Below are positions 21,740 to 34,920 of a stretch of 64,000 bases of DNA, piece after piece. The notes under the pieces were generated by a model that ran no database searches, was not told the DNA's origin, and saw only the letters and a list, made by a program, of their open reading frames with translations. Where the stretch lies: the NCBI GenBank assembly GCA_039602395.1, contig JBCNJP010000027.1:35163841-35227840 (forward strand). Reading direction: 5' to 3'. The first letter of the stretch is position 1, and each line of letters begins with the position of its first letter. The position numbers and the translations under genes were made by a program. The stretch is from Deinandra increscens subsp. villosa. Lineage: Eukaryota > Streptophyta > Magnoliopsida > Asterales > Asteraceae.

Positions 21740-22239
21740 NNNNNNNNNNNNNNNNNNNNNNNNNNNNNNNNNNNNNNNNNNNNNNNNNNNNNNNNNNNNN
21801 NNNNNNNNNNNNNNNNNNNNNNNNNNNNNNNNNNNNNNNNNNNNNNNNNNNNNNNNNNNNNNNNNNNNNNNNNNNNNNNNNNNNNNNNNNNNNNNNNNNN
21901 NNNNNNNNNNNNNNNNNNNNNNNNNNNNNNNNNNNNNNNNNNNNNNNNNNNNNNNNNNNNNNNNNNNNNNNNNNNNNNNNNNNNNNNNNNNNNNNNNNNN
22001 NNNNNNNNNNNNNNNNNNNNNNNNNNNNNNNNNNNNNNNNNNNNNNNNNNNNNNNNNNNNNNNNNNNNNNNNNNNNNNNNNNNNNNNNNNNNNNNNNNNN
22101 NNNNNNNNNNNNNNNNNNNNNNNNNNNNNNNNNNNNNNNNNNNNNNNNNNNNNNNNNNNNNNNNNNNNNNNNNNNNNNNNNNNNNNNNNNNNNNNNNNNN
22201 NNNNNNNNNNNNNNNNNNNNNNNNNNNNNNNNNNNNNNN
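21740..22239. other. Assembly gap, 500 N
   Basis: A run of exactly 500 N, a conventional placeholder length, so the true distance is unknown. It lies in the spacer of the inverted duplication and probably hides the 5' part of the Copia element that follows. Both long frames reported across it are meaningless. Confidence 1.
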
Positions 22240-25211
22240 TATTTGGTGTCGAGACGTGTGACCCCGTAGGCTTAAATAATTTCCGGACATACGCTTACTA
22301 TTACATGATCATATCCCTACAACTACTACCCTAAACTCTCGAAGTTGTTGGTTATACTTATCTAGTTGTCTTTACGTGGGTTGAAATCTTTATAACTTAT
22401 AACTAGATAATAAATGTTCACAATCTTTGTTATCACGTAAGTGAAAATTTAACAAAGACAATATGTGTATAAGGGAATAAACAATTTTCCACTAAGAGTT
22501 CTAACTCACCAAAACTCAAATATATTAGTGGACTTTATCCTCAAATGGAATATCTGGGCATAAAACATTTATCACTCATTTACTGATTATTTATTCTTGT
22601 ACTTAAATAAGGAAAAATATATTTCTCACCTTAAACTTTTAAGGACGAAGTTGAGAATTAACTTAACCATATAATAAAAGGTTGTGAGATTAGATTTAAT
22701 AGATTAAATATTAAGATTGACATACAAATAATAGCAACACTCTCAAATCCAAAAGGATCATAGTAGTGTGAACCAGTAGATCATGTATGGTACTTCTAAA
22801 GATACATCATTAAGTAATGCATCTAAGTATCCTTATAGATATGATCATAAATATGTCATCTAAGTTATACATCTATAGACCAAGGCTCTAAATACAACAA
22901 CTCATATGCTAAACAAGGTTACCTAAAATGTCCCTAAGAATTCATTCTGAAATTCGGACATGAAGGCAACCATGTATAAATCATATATTTGGTTGTTAGC
23001 CGTAATTAAACCTTAACAATCCTCAACACTAAGCATGTTGCATGCCAAGTTTCTAAGGAATTCTAAGATTAGTGGGAGTAGTCCAAGTTCTCATCTACGA
23101 CTTGTCTTCTAAGGTCAGTGAGAGCAGTGAAAATTTCTTACTCATGACTTGCCTAGAGTATAAGAGGCGGGGGGAGAGACAAAGTTAAATTTAATCTTTG
23201 AATTTAATTCCGATTACACCTCTTGTACACCACGCTTCCATAACACTGATCCACTTCTACACACTTAGAAAATAATGTTACTCATAATATACCTGACTTA
23301 AATTCTAAAGAGGAAATCTATGAAACTATTAATGTTTTGCTTCAACTCGTTAGATCCAGCTTAGTAGGTCATCAAGGTATGAAGTTTCCTATTAACTTTG
23401 ATGATTATGAACCTACCTTAATAAAACTTACATGGATATTGGAAAGATTACTAATCGTATCTCTGATTTAAGAGTCATTATTAGCAATCAATCAAATCAT
23501 CTGATGGAATAAAGCTATTATAAATGAACTTAACTCCCTAAATCAGAATAACGTTTGAGATTTAGCTTTCCATAACTAAAATGAAATCCAAAAGGAGAAA
23601 TTAAACGTTATAAATTGTTGGTTTCTAAAGGGTATTAACAAGTTAAGAATTCATTTTCTAAAGGGTTCTTTGAGAGATAATCATTGTCCTTATTACTCAC
23701 TCATAATTACGAGTGACATTTAACGGCCTTATAAAAATATTTTTCCTTAATACTGACTTAACATGAAGACATGTTCATAAACTAAATTTAAGGTTTCAAA
23801 CCTGAAAGTTAAAGAAAACTTATTCTTTAAGATGAGTAAATTCATATAAAGGGTTAATATAAGCAAACTTACAAGTGATATTCAAAGTTTGATGAAGTTA
23901 TAAATTTAATCATTCTTCATAGAAAACAAGTGGACTAAATAGGCCTACCTTAAGATGAGTGGGAACAACTAATACAATACTTGCCCTTATATACATTATT
24001 TTAGGCAAGTAATACGTTAGTTTTGTTGCATGAGTCAAAGCAACTTATTCTCGCATAATTTTTGACATTAAAGTCTTGAAGATGCTTCTTATACAATAAG
24101 CATCAAAATACATCAAGATCAAACTAATAAGACATTAATTAAGTCTTATTAGATTTAACCATGTGTTGAACACATTACAACATGCAACGTTGCTCTTAGT
24201 CTGTAACTCTAGTAACTAAAGGAGATTATTAATAAAGGTTCAAGTAATTAAATCTTATGTTCAAGTCTATACTCGTTTAGATATTGCCTACATTGCTAAA
24301 TACTAGAAATGATGAAAATCATTTCCTAAGTTTAGTGCATGATAAAGCATTTAAAATGGCATTTCAATATCTGTAAGAAACGAAAGACTATAAAATTGAA
24401 CTATGGAAGAAGTGAGAAACTTAAAATAGTTGACTATCTCTAAATTTTGACTTTATTGTATTCAAAGGATATTAAATGTCAACTTAGGGGTATATCCTTA
24501 TGTCTGTGAACATATTTATCTAATGGATTATGAAGGAGTCATAAGAACCTGATAACAACAACCTAAGTTATTATGACATAATTTGTCACTAGATGTTGTT
24601 GGTAAATTTATCATTAGACTCCTAAACTCCAATATAACATATTGAAGACTTACTGTGATAAAGTCAGCTACCCTAATCTCTTAAAACAGTAACAATTTTG
24701 AGTGAAGCTGCATTAAATTTTCGATACAAGATTATTGTTCATTTAAGAACAAATAGAGGATACTAAGTCCTTGTATTGAAAACATTCATGATATGCTTAA
24801 AGGATCCTATAACTTAAGGTCTATCCTCATAAGTCTTTTTCTAAAAGCTCATAATGAAGTTGAGGTTTACTAATGATCACCAAGCATATCACAATATGAA
24901 TGACTAATTATTGATTATTCCTCATCCGTTTTGATTTTGTCTCTAAATATGTTATGCATGCCTTATTAACATATAGACAGTTTTATTATAAATCAACGTT
25001 AAGGGCTTATTTTCTGTGATTGATTCTGGTTTTTAAGTTGAATTTTAAATTTGGGGTTGTAGTATGATTAATGGGGGTCTTGAGTTGGATAATCAACTCT
25101 ATGACTATATTTTTCTTCTGCAATTTTGGTTTAAAAATGAAATGAGTATTAAATTCTGATCAGACTTAGCTAATAACTCATTATAAATGATCATTTGGCC
25201 AAGTGAGAGAA
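22240..25211 (+). pseudogene. Decayed Copia-type retrotransposon, internal region
   Basis: No open frame remains. At 24640-24890 a frame-shifted plus-strand translation gives pieces such as YCD.SATLI, FIKEQIEDTKSL, DMLKDP, TKGL and VFLKAHNE, the order of the Copia RNase H C-terminus (CDN..AI, KEQIED, DMLADPLTKGLPP.VF). The region ends with the purine-rich AAGTGAGAGAA directly before TGTTATAC, a good polypurine tract and LTR start. The 5' LTR and PBS are not visible and may be in the gap. The element is old. Confidence 0.65.
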
Positions 25212-25264
25212 TGTTATACATAATTTATATTACTTAATATATATATATATATATATATATTCGT

Positions 25265-28150
25265 ATAGGGAATGGATATAATGAAAACCTCCTTGAGTTG
25301 TGCAAACTTTAAAAACTCTATTATAGCCTTAGATCTTGAACATCAATGGTTGGGATTCAAACTTGACTTTTTTCTTTTTGTTTTTGATTTATTTAAATTG
25401 AATAAAAGGGCAAACTGGTAAGATAGTAATCTTACCTACCATTTCTCTCTCCACCTTTTTAAACTTCCAATATAAAGATTGTTTTTCTCTCTCCAACTTT
25501 TTCAACTCCTAAGATATCAAACATGACACAAACCTCTTTCCCTCTCAAATTTTTTCAACTTACAAGACATTAATTATTACTATATTTCCAACTTTTTTAA
25601 TTTCAAACTTTTTAGTTTTCCAAAATACAAATTATACATATGTAAAACAAAGTATTAGTGCTATTAAACATTATGCTCATAACATTATACATATGTAAAT
25701 TATCTAGACATATATACAAAAAATTAACAAATATATTTTATTATCGTGTAAGTAAAATTACAACAACAATAAAAAAAATAATCAAAGAAAATTTAACAAC
25801 CTAACAAAAATATATAAAAGCTAATTGTTTTTTAGTTCTTGATAATCATTTTTATCTTTGACATAAAGTCTCGTAACCTACGAAGAAAACAAGTGTATCA
25901 GTTCATATACGTAAACATCACAGCATGTTACATATGTAAATTCAAGAAATTTACATATGTAAACTGAAAAAAATAATCAGTTCATATACGTAAACATCAC
26001 AACATGTTACATATGTAAATTCAAGTAATTTACTTATGTAAATCCAAGTAATTTACATAGGTAGATTTTCATCTAAATTTACGTATGTAGCACAAATCAT
26101 TTACATATGTTAATTTAATAATAAATGGAGATTTAATATGTGTAAAAAAAGTATTAGTGCTATTAAACATTATGCTCACAACATTATACATATATAATTT
26201 ATCTAGACATGTATACTAAAAAAAATAACAAATATATTTTATTAACATATAAGTAACCATTACAACAACATTTAAAAAATAATAAATATAACAACATAAC
26301 AAATATATATATATATAACAAACTAACAAAAATATATAAAAACTAATTTTTCTTTAGTTCTTAATAATCATCTTCATATTTGACACAAAATTTCTTAACT
26401 TACGAAGAAAACAAGTTTATCAGTTCATATACGTAAACATCATAGTATGTTACATATGTAAATTCAAATGTAAATTCAAGTAATTTACATATGCAAATTC
26501 AAGTAATTTACATATGTAATTCAAGTAATTTACATATGTAAATTCAAGAAAAAAGTTAATCAATTTATATACGTAAACATCACAACATGTTACATATGTA
26601 AATTCAAGTAACTTACATATGTAAATCCAAGTAAATTACATATGTAAAGCAAGTTACATATCTACATTTAAATATATAATGAGATGTAACATTAAACAAA
26701 CGTAAATTTACATATGTAACGCAAGTTTACATATGTAAATTTAAATATGCAATGAGATATAACATGTTACAAACTAGACTTAACACTAATCGATAAAGAA
26801 AAAACTGTTAAGATGCACATATATAATGGAGACATATATACCAAAAAAAATAACAAATATATTATATGAACTTTTAAGTAAGCATTGCAATAACATTTAA
26901 AAAATAACAAAAAAATATAACAACCTAACAAAAATATGTAAGAGCTAACTGTTCTTGAGTTGTTGATGATCATCTTCATCTTTGACAAAATATCCTGTAA
27001 CCTACGAAGAAAACAAGTTCACGAGTTCATATACGTAAACATCACAACATGTTACATATGTAAATTCAAGTAATTTACATATGTAAATTCAAGTAATTTA
27101 CATATGTAAATTCAAGTAATTTGCATATGTAAATTCAATAAAAAAAGCTAATCAGTTCATATACATAAACATCACAAACATGTAACATCTGTAAATTCAA
27201 GTAATTTACATATGTACATCCAAGTAATTTACATACGTAGATTTTCGTCTAATTTACGTATGTAGCACAAGTAATTTACATATGTAAAATTAATAATATA
27301 TGGAGATTTAACATATGTAAAAGAAATATTAGTGTTATTAAACATTATGCCCACAACATTATACATATGTAAATTATCTAGACGGATATACTAAAAAAAT
27401 AGCAAATATATTTTATTAACTTATAAGTAACCATACAATAACATTTAAAAAATAATAAAAATATATGACAACATAAGAAAATATATAAAAGCTAACAAAA
27501 ATATATAAAAACTAATTGTTCTTGAGTTCTTGATAAGCTTCTTCATCTTTGACACAAAATCTAATGACCTAGGAAGAAAACAAGTTCATCATTTCATATA
27601 CGTAAAATATCACTGAATAAAACATATGTAAGTACATATAAAACTGTTGGGTGGAAAAAACATTCAGAAAAATGAAGGTTAAAAAGAAAAAACTCCTAAC
27701 ATACCTTCATAAGTTTGTCTATTATTGATATTAAAATCATTGGATGATTCCGTATAATGAAAATGGTCTTCCAAATTGTGAGGAAACTGATGTTGAGGAG
27801 ATGACATTAAATTCGGAGGTTGCATTTTTTGAATTTTTAAGGTTTTTTAAAGTGCATTAATGGAGTTAATGGGTGTTCTTGATATGAAGAAGAAGAAGAA
27901 TTAAAAAGGATAAATAAGGGTAAATGAAAAATAAAGAAAAGAAAAAGATGGAAGTGGGTTATCTAGGAAACAAGATGATGGGATGGGACATTGAAAACAC
28001 AAAAGTCATAATTGATGAAAGAAAGATGAAAATACAATCTTACCCTTTTGCTAAAGACAAATTAAAGTGAGGTGGATAGGCTAACAACCCTTGGATGAGT
28101 TTTCAAAGATTTCACAACTCAAGTGTGTTTTCACTCTATACTTTCCCTAT
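25265..28150. mobile_element. TIR element with arrays of TTTACATATGTAAA palindromes
   Basis: Ends ATAGGGAATGGATATAATGA and the reverse complement of a CCCTAT end pair over about 55 bp with mismatches, including GAGTTGTG and AAAACTC. Flanking TTCGTA occurs on both sides. The middle (about 25620-27640) consists of four long repeats of roughly 450-560 bp, each with a constant part (GACACAAAATCT, GAAGAAAACAAGTT, CATATACGTAAACATCACA) and a run of palindromes. No transposase seen; superfamily not assigned. Confidence 0.6.
25620..27640. repeat. Long tandem repeats built of CATATG palindromes
   Basis: Four related blocks begin near 25700, 26180, 26840 and 27390. Each holds several copies of TTTACATATGTAAATTCAAG, a 14-bp perfect palindrome TTTACATATGTAAA with a short spacer, with copy number varying between blocks. 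Minus-strand small ORFs are by-products. Confidence 0.8.
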
Positions 28151-28152
28151 TC

Positions 28153-28213
<61 letters not shown>

Positions 28214-28602
28214 ATATAATATATTATGTCCTTTAATCATTTATCTTAAATAATCAATTACCTATTTAACCATGTCTGGCATTTATTTGATGGACGTAAT
28301 TGCCCTTAATAGATAGACTAGGGTTTCCCCTTGGATGTATATATATAGGGCCTTATTGGAGAGATTAGAGGGTAATCACCACACACATATTTCGACCTCT
28401 CTCTCTCTCTGTGTGCTCTCTTTCTCAAAATCGTAATCCCCTTTACGATTATCACCATCATTAGCATACACCTTAAAGGGGAACCAAGGCTGCTCACAGG
28501 ATGGACTACCTGACTACTGCTGATCTCAACTAGATGACAACAGGTAATATTTATATGTATATTATCTGTTTATTTATCTAACGATTCAGGATTCGATCAA
28601 CA

Positions 28603-28850
28603 ATCAATACTCCCGCCCTCAAAAACATCATTGTCCTCAAGGATGGCTAGAAGTCGCCATGGTGATCGCCACTCTCGCCAGTCCTCGAAACATACAAACG
28701 TTGCATAACCCTGGACATGTGTGTGTGGTCTTCGTAATTGTGAGCGAAATGAGAAGTGTTGACAATACTTGACTGAGGTGGGGATGGAAATAAAAAGTGT
28801 TGGGTGGGTATGTGGTGATCTATCACAAGGAGATGAGGCAAAAGCCAAAA
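28603..28850 (-). pseudogene. Decayed retrotransposon pol 3' end, right copy
   Basis: Counterpart of 13349-13580. Minus strand reads DWREWRSPWRLLAILEDNDVFEGGSIDC and stays open where the left copy has a stop. See the left copy for the basis; Ty3 origin is inference. Confidence 0.4.
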
Positions 28851-30839
28851 AGGCCTGAGGAATTTTCGTTTGACAAAAGTGTTCAGTGGCAGTATGTGTT
28901 TTTTGGGTAGGGGATCACTAAATGGGAGGGCTCTAAGGAATCCAAATTCATACAACCTTGGGGGCTGAGTGTGGTGGAAAGTGGTGGTGGTGGTGAAATT
29001 CTCAATTTTCTTGAATAAGCATGATCAGAAATTAGTTGTATCTGGTATTTGTGCATAGATGAAGCACGAATTTTGATTACATGCTTGTATTCTTATGACA
29101 AATTAGTGGAAATTGTAGAATGAGCCCTATAGATTTTCTTTTATGATTTGGTTTGTTGGTTCTTACAACTGGGTTCAATTTATTTATAATATAACAAAAT
29201 GTAAGTTGTTGGTCTACACACACTTTACACTCTTTAAAACACATGTTTATTTAATATTGTGCTATTGGTCGGTTATGACCTTCTCTGTCGATGATTTGAG
29301 CTTATGATGACGTGTTTACAGTGGCTATGATGATCTTACTTATTAATCTGAGCATGTTATTCAATTAATTTCTATTTTGCTGGGATTGACTACTATTGTG
29401 ATGATCTTGACATAAACATGATGGCTATATTGATTTCCCATTGATTCTGAGCTTGGAAACTTCAGAAATTAAAGTGCGATTCAAATTTGAGGCTGTTATG
29501 TACAAGAAAACTGATATAAGCTAATTTTGCTGGGATTGACTATTGTTGTGATGATCTTGACATAAACCTGATGGTTGTGGTGATTTCCTAGAGATTCTTA
29601 GCCTATAAACTTCAAAGTGCCTATTTAAATTTGGGGTTTTGATGGTCCAAGAAATTTGATATAAGCTAATTTTGTTGAGGTTGAATACTGTTGTAATGAC
29701 TTGACATAAATCTGGGGAAAAAAATGTGACGAGGACTGATCTTAGTATGACTCTTTACCGACTTTTTAATAGCTTAAATCCAAGTAAACAATTAAAGATT
29801 TAATATATCCAATTTAACTAAGCTCTAAGTAGTTACAGGTTTCAAATCCAAATATAGTGATAAATAGTTATACATTTCTCTATAATATCTTTGTCTATAA
29901 CAAAATATTGCAATCACGTTATCTTAGTTTATGGTGAATCACGCCACAAAGTGCGGGATTACATTTTTTATATTTTGTAACCAAGAATAGTCTGATATCA
30001 ATTTTAAAGTAGCAAAATTTAGAAATAAGCAAATGTCACAGATGTCAAATGGCATCTTCTAGCAAAAACAACAGCTAAATTAAAGACAAATTAAGGAAAA
30101 CAAATCTGATTCCCTTTCGTAAAACTTCTATGCTCAAGTAGCAAATCAAAATGCAATGACCGAAGTCATAAATTAAAGACAAGGAAAAACTAATCCGTCC
30201 CTAAAAGTGATGTGCTAATAGGAAAAAGATGAAATGAACAGTAAATTGAAAATTCTTTAGATAATAATTTGGGGAGTCAAATTATCCTATAAAAGTATCA
30301 AAATCTAAGAAGTCTAAGCATGAATTGAGTCTATTAGATTTATTATTAATCTCTAATTAATGATTGAGATTAAATTAATAGAGAAGAAAAATGATGGAGA
30401 AACATTTTAGTCTTAGCCATTTTTTGTTGACTTTTTATCAAGTTTCTCGATTTTTTTAACCATTCATAACTTTTACATATTATATTATTTTTTTTTAAAA
30501 TTACACCATAAAAAAATATTTTTTTATCTTTAAAACGCGTATAGTGTTGCTATACATAAAATTAAAAAAAAAAACTTACTTTTTGAGTTTTCTACTGCGT
30601 CATTGTGTCTATTTACTCGTCATTATGTCATTTACCCGTCATTGTCTCTTGACTCGAAATGGAGCAGGTTTGAAAAAAGATCCTAGAGTGTCTAGGGTTA
30701 GGCCATTAGGATCTCTTTACGTCTTCTTTTTTCTTCTCATCGAAGTTCTTTCACAAAGAGAAAAATATTATTTAATTAAAATGGAAAGAGAAAATGTAAA
30801 GACTTTTAGTTAAGTTAGAGGGATGAAGATATGGAACGG

Positions 30840-32490
30840 CACTACAAAAAAAATGTCATTTAGTGGCACACAATCTTAGTGGCTTTTAGTTTTTGTGCCA
30901 CTAATATAATTTGTAGTGGCACTTTGCGTGTGCCATACTTATTGAGCCATACGTTTAGTGTCATTTATTATTTATGCCACTATTTTAAGGAATTAATGGC
31001 ACTTTACGTATGCCATACTATACCAACATATAATTTTATGGCTTATATATATGTGCCACTACAACTATTCCAAACTTTTAACATTCAACCCCCCCCCCCC
31101 CCCTTAAAATATTAGTGACACATAATTTTACTTTCCCTCTAATTTTTTTTAGTTTTCCCTCCACCCTAAATATTCTAACTAAACATTTTCTAAAATATTG
31201 TGTAATCCCTAAAAGATAATCTTCATCTAATTTTTTTTTTACTTTCCCTCTAATTTTTTTTACTTTCCCTCTATTTTTATTTTTTTAGTTTTCCCTCCAC
31301 CCTAAATAATCTCACTAAGCATTTTCTAAAATGCTATGAAATCCCTAAAAATAATCTCCATCTTTATCAATTTCTTTTTGAACGGCAATCTCTATATTCT
31401 CAAAATCACATTGCGACCAATATACTCCAATCGCTCCAATCGTTTGTTTTGAACGGAAATCTCTATTTTCTCGCACAACAGCACTCGGAAATATACATTC
31501 TCAAAATCAGATTGATACTCCAATCGCTCCAATCACTCCAATCGCACAGCAAGTTCACTGCAATCGCGCAATCGCACAATCGCACAGCAGCCAAAATCTT
31601 AATCTCGTGAAGAATCTTGAGTTTTCGTTGTTCTTCCTCGTTCTCCTTAATATCCATCGTGAAGAATCTTGATTTTTCTCCCCATCAACAACGATTCTCA
31701 GGCATTAGTTAAGACCACTTGTCAGGTATTATTGGACTAGTCACTGTATAATCTTCATCAGTTCTTACATCTTGAATTTATCATTTGAGTTTGATTGCTT
31801 TTAGTTGCTTATTTGATTAAGATATCACTGATGCGATTTCCTAACATTATATATTGTTTAGAGTTTCTAATTCCAATCTTAGACTTCTGGTGATTCTAAG
31901 AGTACACTAACATTTTAGAAGCATGTGAGTAGCTTATAATCTGGTTACTGATATTCTGATATCATTTACAAACATTAAAGATTTGAAAGTCTAGACTCCT
32001 AATTCCAAGTGTTTTTCCTTTCGTTAGTAGATCATCACATATGAACATACCCTTGTTAAAGTTTCTTTAAAAAATCTAAGATATTATATTTATTATTATT
32101 TTAATTTGTTAGAAAAACTATAACTTTTAAGGTATCCACTTACATCTATATTTAATTCCTGGTTCATCAAAAGGATACTAAAATAATGATAGAGTTTCAT
32201 TTACATTGTACACTTCTTTTCTGTTTCCTAATGTGCATGAACCCTGAAAAGTTTAAAAACTTTTATCCCATGTCCACTTCCAGCAAATGATGCATATAGC
32301 TTTTAACTATATTATTCTAGATTAGTAAAGGAATGCAACTGTTTTTAATATTGAAATCATACATATGAAACTAACCTCTACAGACACGAAACACACCAAG
32401 TATAGTTCTGAGATCACATAATTATTTTAGAATACTATTAGCGACCTATAATTTAGTTATTAATATCGTTTATAAACATTAAAAATTAGG
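30840..32490 (+). mobile_element. CACTA element, one terminus plus flanking non-coding part
   Basis: Starts CACTACAAAAAAAATG, the CACTA-type terminus. Within the next 240 bp, TAGTGGC-like and GCCACTA-like motifs face each other at least four times, forming subterminal hairpins. A matching TTTTGTAGTG end was not found, so the element is truncated. 31380-31700 looks like an untranslated leader. A 15-base C run (31089-31103) is notable. No coding frame. Confidence 0.6.
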
Positions 32491-32495
32491 AATTG

Positions 32496-33087
32496 TGTTG
32501 GGAATTCCCGAGACCGACTAGTTCGAGATTTTGTTAGATGAAACTCAACGTACCACTTACCGTTTGACCGTTTGCACAACATGCGGTGAAGTTCATGACT
32601 CGAGACTCTCATTAACCGAAGACATGGCATTTGTGACTTTATTATTTATTGTAACATTATTTATTTTGTCACTAGACTAGTTGTTGGTTATTTACTAGTT
32701 TGCCATTGTTAGGTTAGTATATATAGTCTTTCTCATGTGAAAGACTAAGTATGAGTGAATGTATGAGTGAGAGAGCTTAGGACATGAATCTTTGAAGTTG
32801 TGTGGGTTCATGAACACTTGTTCATGAACCTATAGCATGAGTGGTGTAGGTAAACTTGTAATCGTTCAACTTCATCAATGATTATTTCTACACTATCTCG
32901 TTTATCACTACTTCTATTTTATCCTCATCATCATCATCACATCTCAAACACCCAAGTAGAAGATCCGGTCCGTAATGTTCTTCCGGGTGTTCATATTTGT
33001 TCTACAAAGACGAAGCTCACAAAGTCACCGATCCGCTTCCGCTGTGCCATCGGGGTTTGGCTTGGCTCACCGACCCCGGTTTCTACA
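32496..33087 (+). mobile_element. Solo LTR, 592 bp, TSD AATTG
   Basis: Begins TGTTGGGAATTCCC, ends CCGGTTTCTACA, flanked by AATTG at 32491-32495 and 33088-33092. A TATATATAGTC promoter-like site lies at about 32719. The short frame at 32878-33147 starts inside it and is not a gene. Confidence 0.85.
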
Positions 33088-33294
33088 AATTGCGTACTCC
33101 TAACTCCAAGTGTAAGATTCTTCTTTAGCAAATCCTCCCCCTCTTAAAAGAACGTATCCTTCTCATATGGTATAACAATTGAAACAAGGTGTACCATAAG
33201 AAAAGCCTTTCACACTTGAGGTCGCACCGGATTAATGGTGTTTCGATGTACTATGGTCATTGGAAAAGCCTTTCACACTTTAGTTCTCAAATCA

Positions 33295-33520
33295 AATTGG
33301 TTCTCAAATGATCCTCTCCCTATATATATATACATATATAGGAAGAGGATCATTTGAGAACTAATTGGGTTTGAGAACTAAAAAGAACTAATCTTAGCCA
33401 CTAGTTTATATATATGGAAAACCCCCCCCATGAATTTGAATGCTCCCCCCTTGAAAATTAGTGGCCTAAATTGGTTCTCAAAAGTTCTCAAAAGAAAAAG
33501 TTCTCATTTGAACCTAACCC

Positions 33521-33525
<5 letters not shown>
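33295..33525. mobile_element. MITE-like repeat, second copy of the 2766-2950 family
   Basis: Shows the foldback pair TTGGTTCTCAAATGATCCTC / GAGGATCATTTGAGAAC around a TA-rich centre, then AACTAATCTTAGCCACTA. A TA microsatellite follows at about 33524-33559. Ends not fixed. Confidence 0.5.
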
Positions 33526-33554
<29 letters not shown>

Positions 33555-33562
<8 letters not shown>

Positions 33563-34040
33563 CATTGGAAAAAGTCCTAAATATTGGAAAACCTGGAAAA
33601 TATTTTAGTTCTCAAAATAAAAAATTCTTAAATGAACCTAACACTATATATATAAACATTTACATATTCCAACATGTCAAAATCCTAGTATAGTTAATAA
33701 GTAAATAACTTTAAAAAGTAATAAACTAGTATTTATATAAACGTTTAAGTAAAAAAAATACAATAATAAAGTCGAATATGTTCAATAATCCCAAAAAACA
33801 AACATATTTTAGTCAAATACTACAAATTTAAAGTCAAAATATACAATTTTTTAAGTTTTTCATTTTTTTAATTATTAAAGTTGGCTAACCGTTAAGGCCG
33901 CCAAGACCGCTAAGGACCGCCAAGGACCGATGTTAACCGTCGTTGACCAGCTGACCGTTAAACTATTAATCGTAGACGGTGAGGTGCCGCTAAGCGATTA
34001 ATCGCTGATTAATCACCGATTAATCGCGATTTCTGCAATA
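33555..34040 (+). repeat. GCGATTAATCG repeat element, copy 1
   Basis: Nearly the same sequence as 45660-46157. It contains CCGCCAAGGACCG direct repeats and ends with a run of ATTAATCG/CGATTAAT motifs. This copy lacks the left ATTAATCG-rich end, so it is truncated. Non-coding. Confidence 0.6.
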
Positions 34041-34624
34041 TTGGCAAAAAGACACATTAATTGAAAGCAAAAAGACACAATGACGCAATAGAAAGCCCGA
34101 AGAGTAATTTTTTATTTTATATATAGCAACACTTTACGTGTTTTGAAGATAAAAACTGCTAAGTTTTATGATATAAATTAAAAAAAAAAAGATAATATAG
34201 TACGTAAAAGTTATAAAGGTTTATAAAAAATGAAAAAACTTAATAAAAAGTCAATAAAAATGGCTAAGACTAAAATAGCTCTCTTTTAAACATAATAAAA
34301 GACATGTTTTAGACCTATAATCCTTCTTAAACTTCTTGTATGAACCTAACTGATCATAATTTGAGTCCTCTTTTTAATCATCTTTTCAAATTTGACATTA
34401 ATTAAGTTGTGATTTAATTTTTTTTACCGGCACTTGAAGTTCCCTGTTGATCGTGGACGATAGGGAAGTAAAGGAAAGCCGGCCACCAAGTGAAAGAAGA
34501 TCCGGGGTCGTATTAAGCCGGTGCAATGATAATTATATACTTAATCTTTGCAGATATATATTAATCTAATATCGTACGTACCAACTTGTGCATTATAGGT
34601 TTTGAGAATTAATTAATCGTAATT

Positions 34625-34920
34625 ATCAAGTAATTAAGTTGGTGTAATGGTTAAGCTCCTTGTGATTGAAAAGGCCCGGTGATTAAAAAGAGTCAAGTTC
34701 GAGTCTCACTTACACCACTTTGTGAGATATTGGTGGGCAATGAAGAATTGTGTTTTGTACTCGATTCCGAGTCATAAAGAAGGGTTTACGAGCTTGTCCA
34801 GTTCCCACCCGATTATGCAAATGGGAGGCGTTCATGAGTTCCCACGCTATGAGGTTTGAACTCAAGACAGTGGATATATCTAGGGTAAAAAATCCCGATA
34901 CACCGCTGAGAAATTAATCG
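34625..34920 (+). repeat. Old SINE-like sequence (right copy)
   Basis: Counterpart of 10640-10950, with TAATGGTTAAGCTCC and GTTCGAGTCTC about 50 bases apart on the plus strand. Confidence 0.4.

Larger units (their letters stand above)
25212..28602 (+). mobile_element. 3' LTR of the Copia element, split by a nested element
   Basis: The LTR starts TGTTATACATAATT at 25212, is interrupted within a TA microsatellite, resumes at about 28151 and ends GATTCGATCAACA at 28602. Immediately after comes ATCAA (28603-28607), the probable target duplication, inserted into right-arm DNA that in the left arm reads ATTGAT at 13579-13587. A TATATATAGGG core promoter-like site lies at about 28339, followed by a CT-rich leader. 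Confidence 0.6.
30404..34277. mobile_element. Long-TIR (foldback/Mutator-like) element, about 3.9 kb
   Basis: Left repeat 30404-30660 and right repeat 34060-34277 are inverted copies (ATTTTAGTCTTAGCCATTTT at each end, then the AACRCGTA block). Left-arm DNA lacks it. Exact ends and target duplication were not resolved because the left arm has a different insertion here. It contains other elements (a CACTA end, a solo LTR, MITE-like repeats). No transposase frame was found. Confidence 0.6.

Noticed and set aside
21718..22290. Two ORFs of about 185 codons
   Set aside because: They run through the 500-N gap.
22240..25211. Endogenous pararetrovirus
   Set aside because: Traces of RNase H, polypurine tract and LTR fit a Copia element; no movement- or coat-protein-like sequence was seen.
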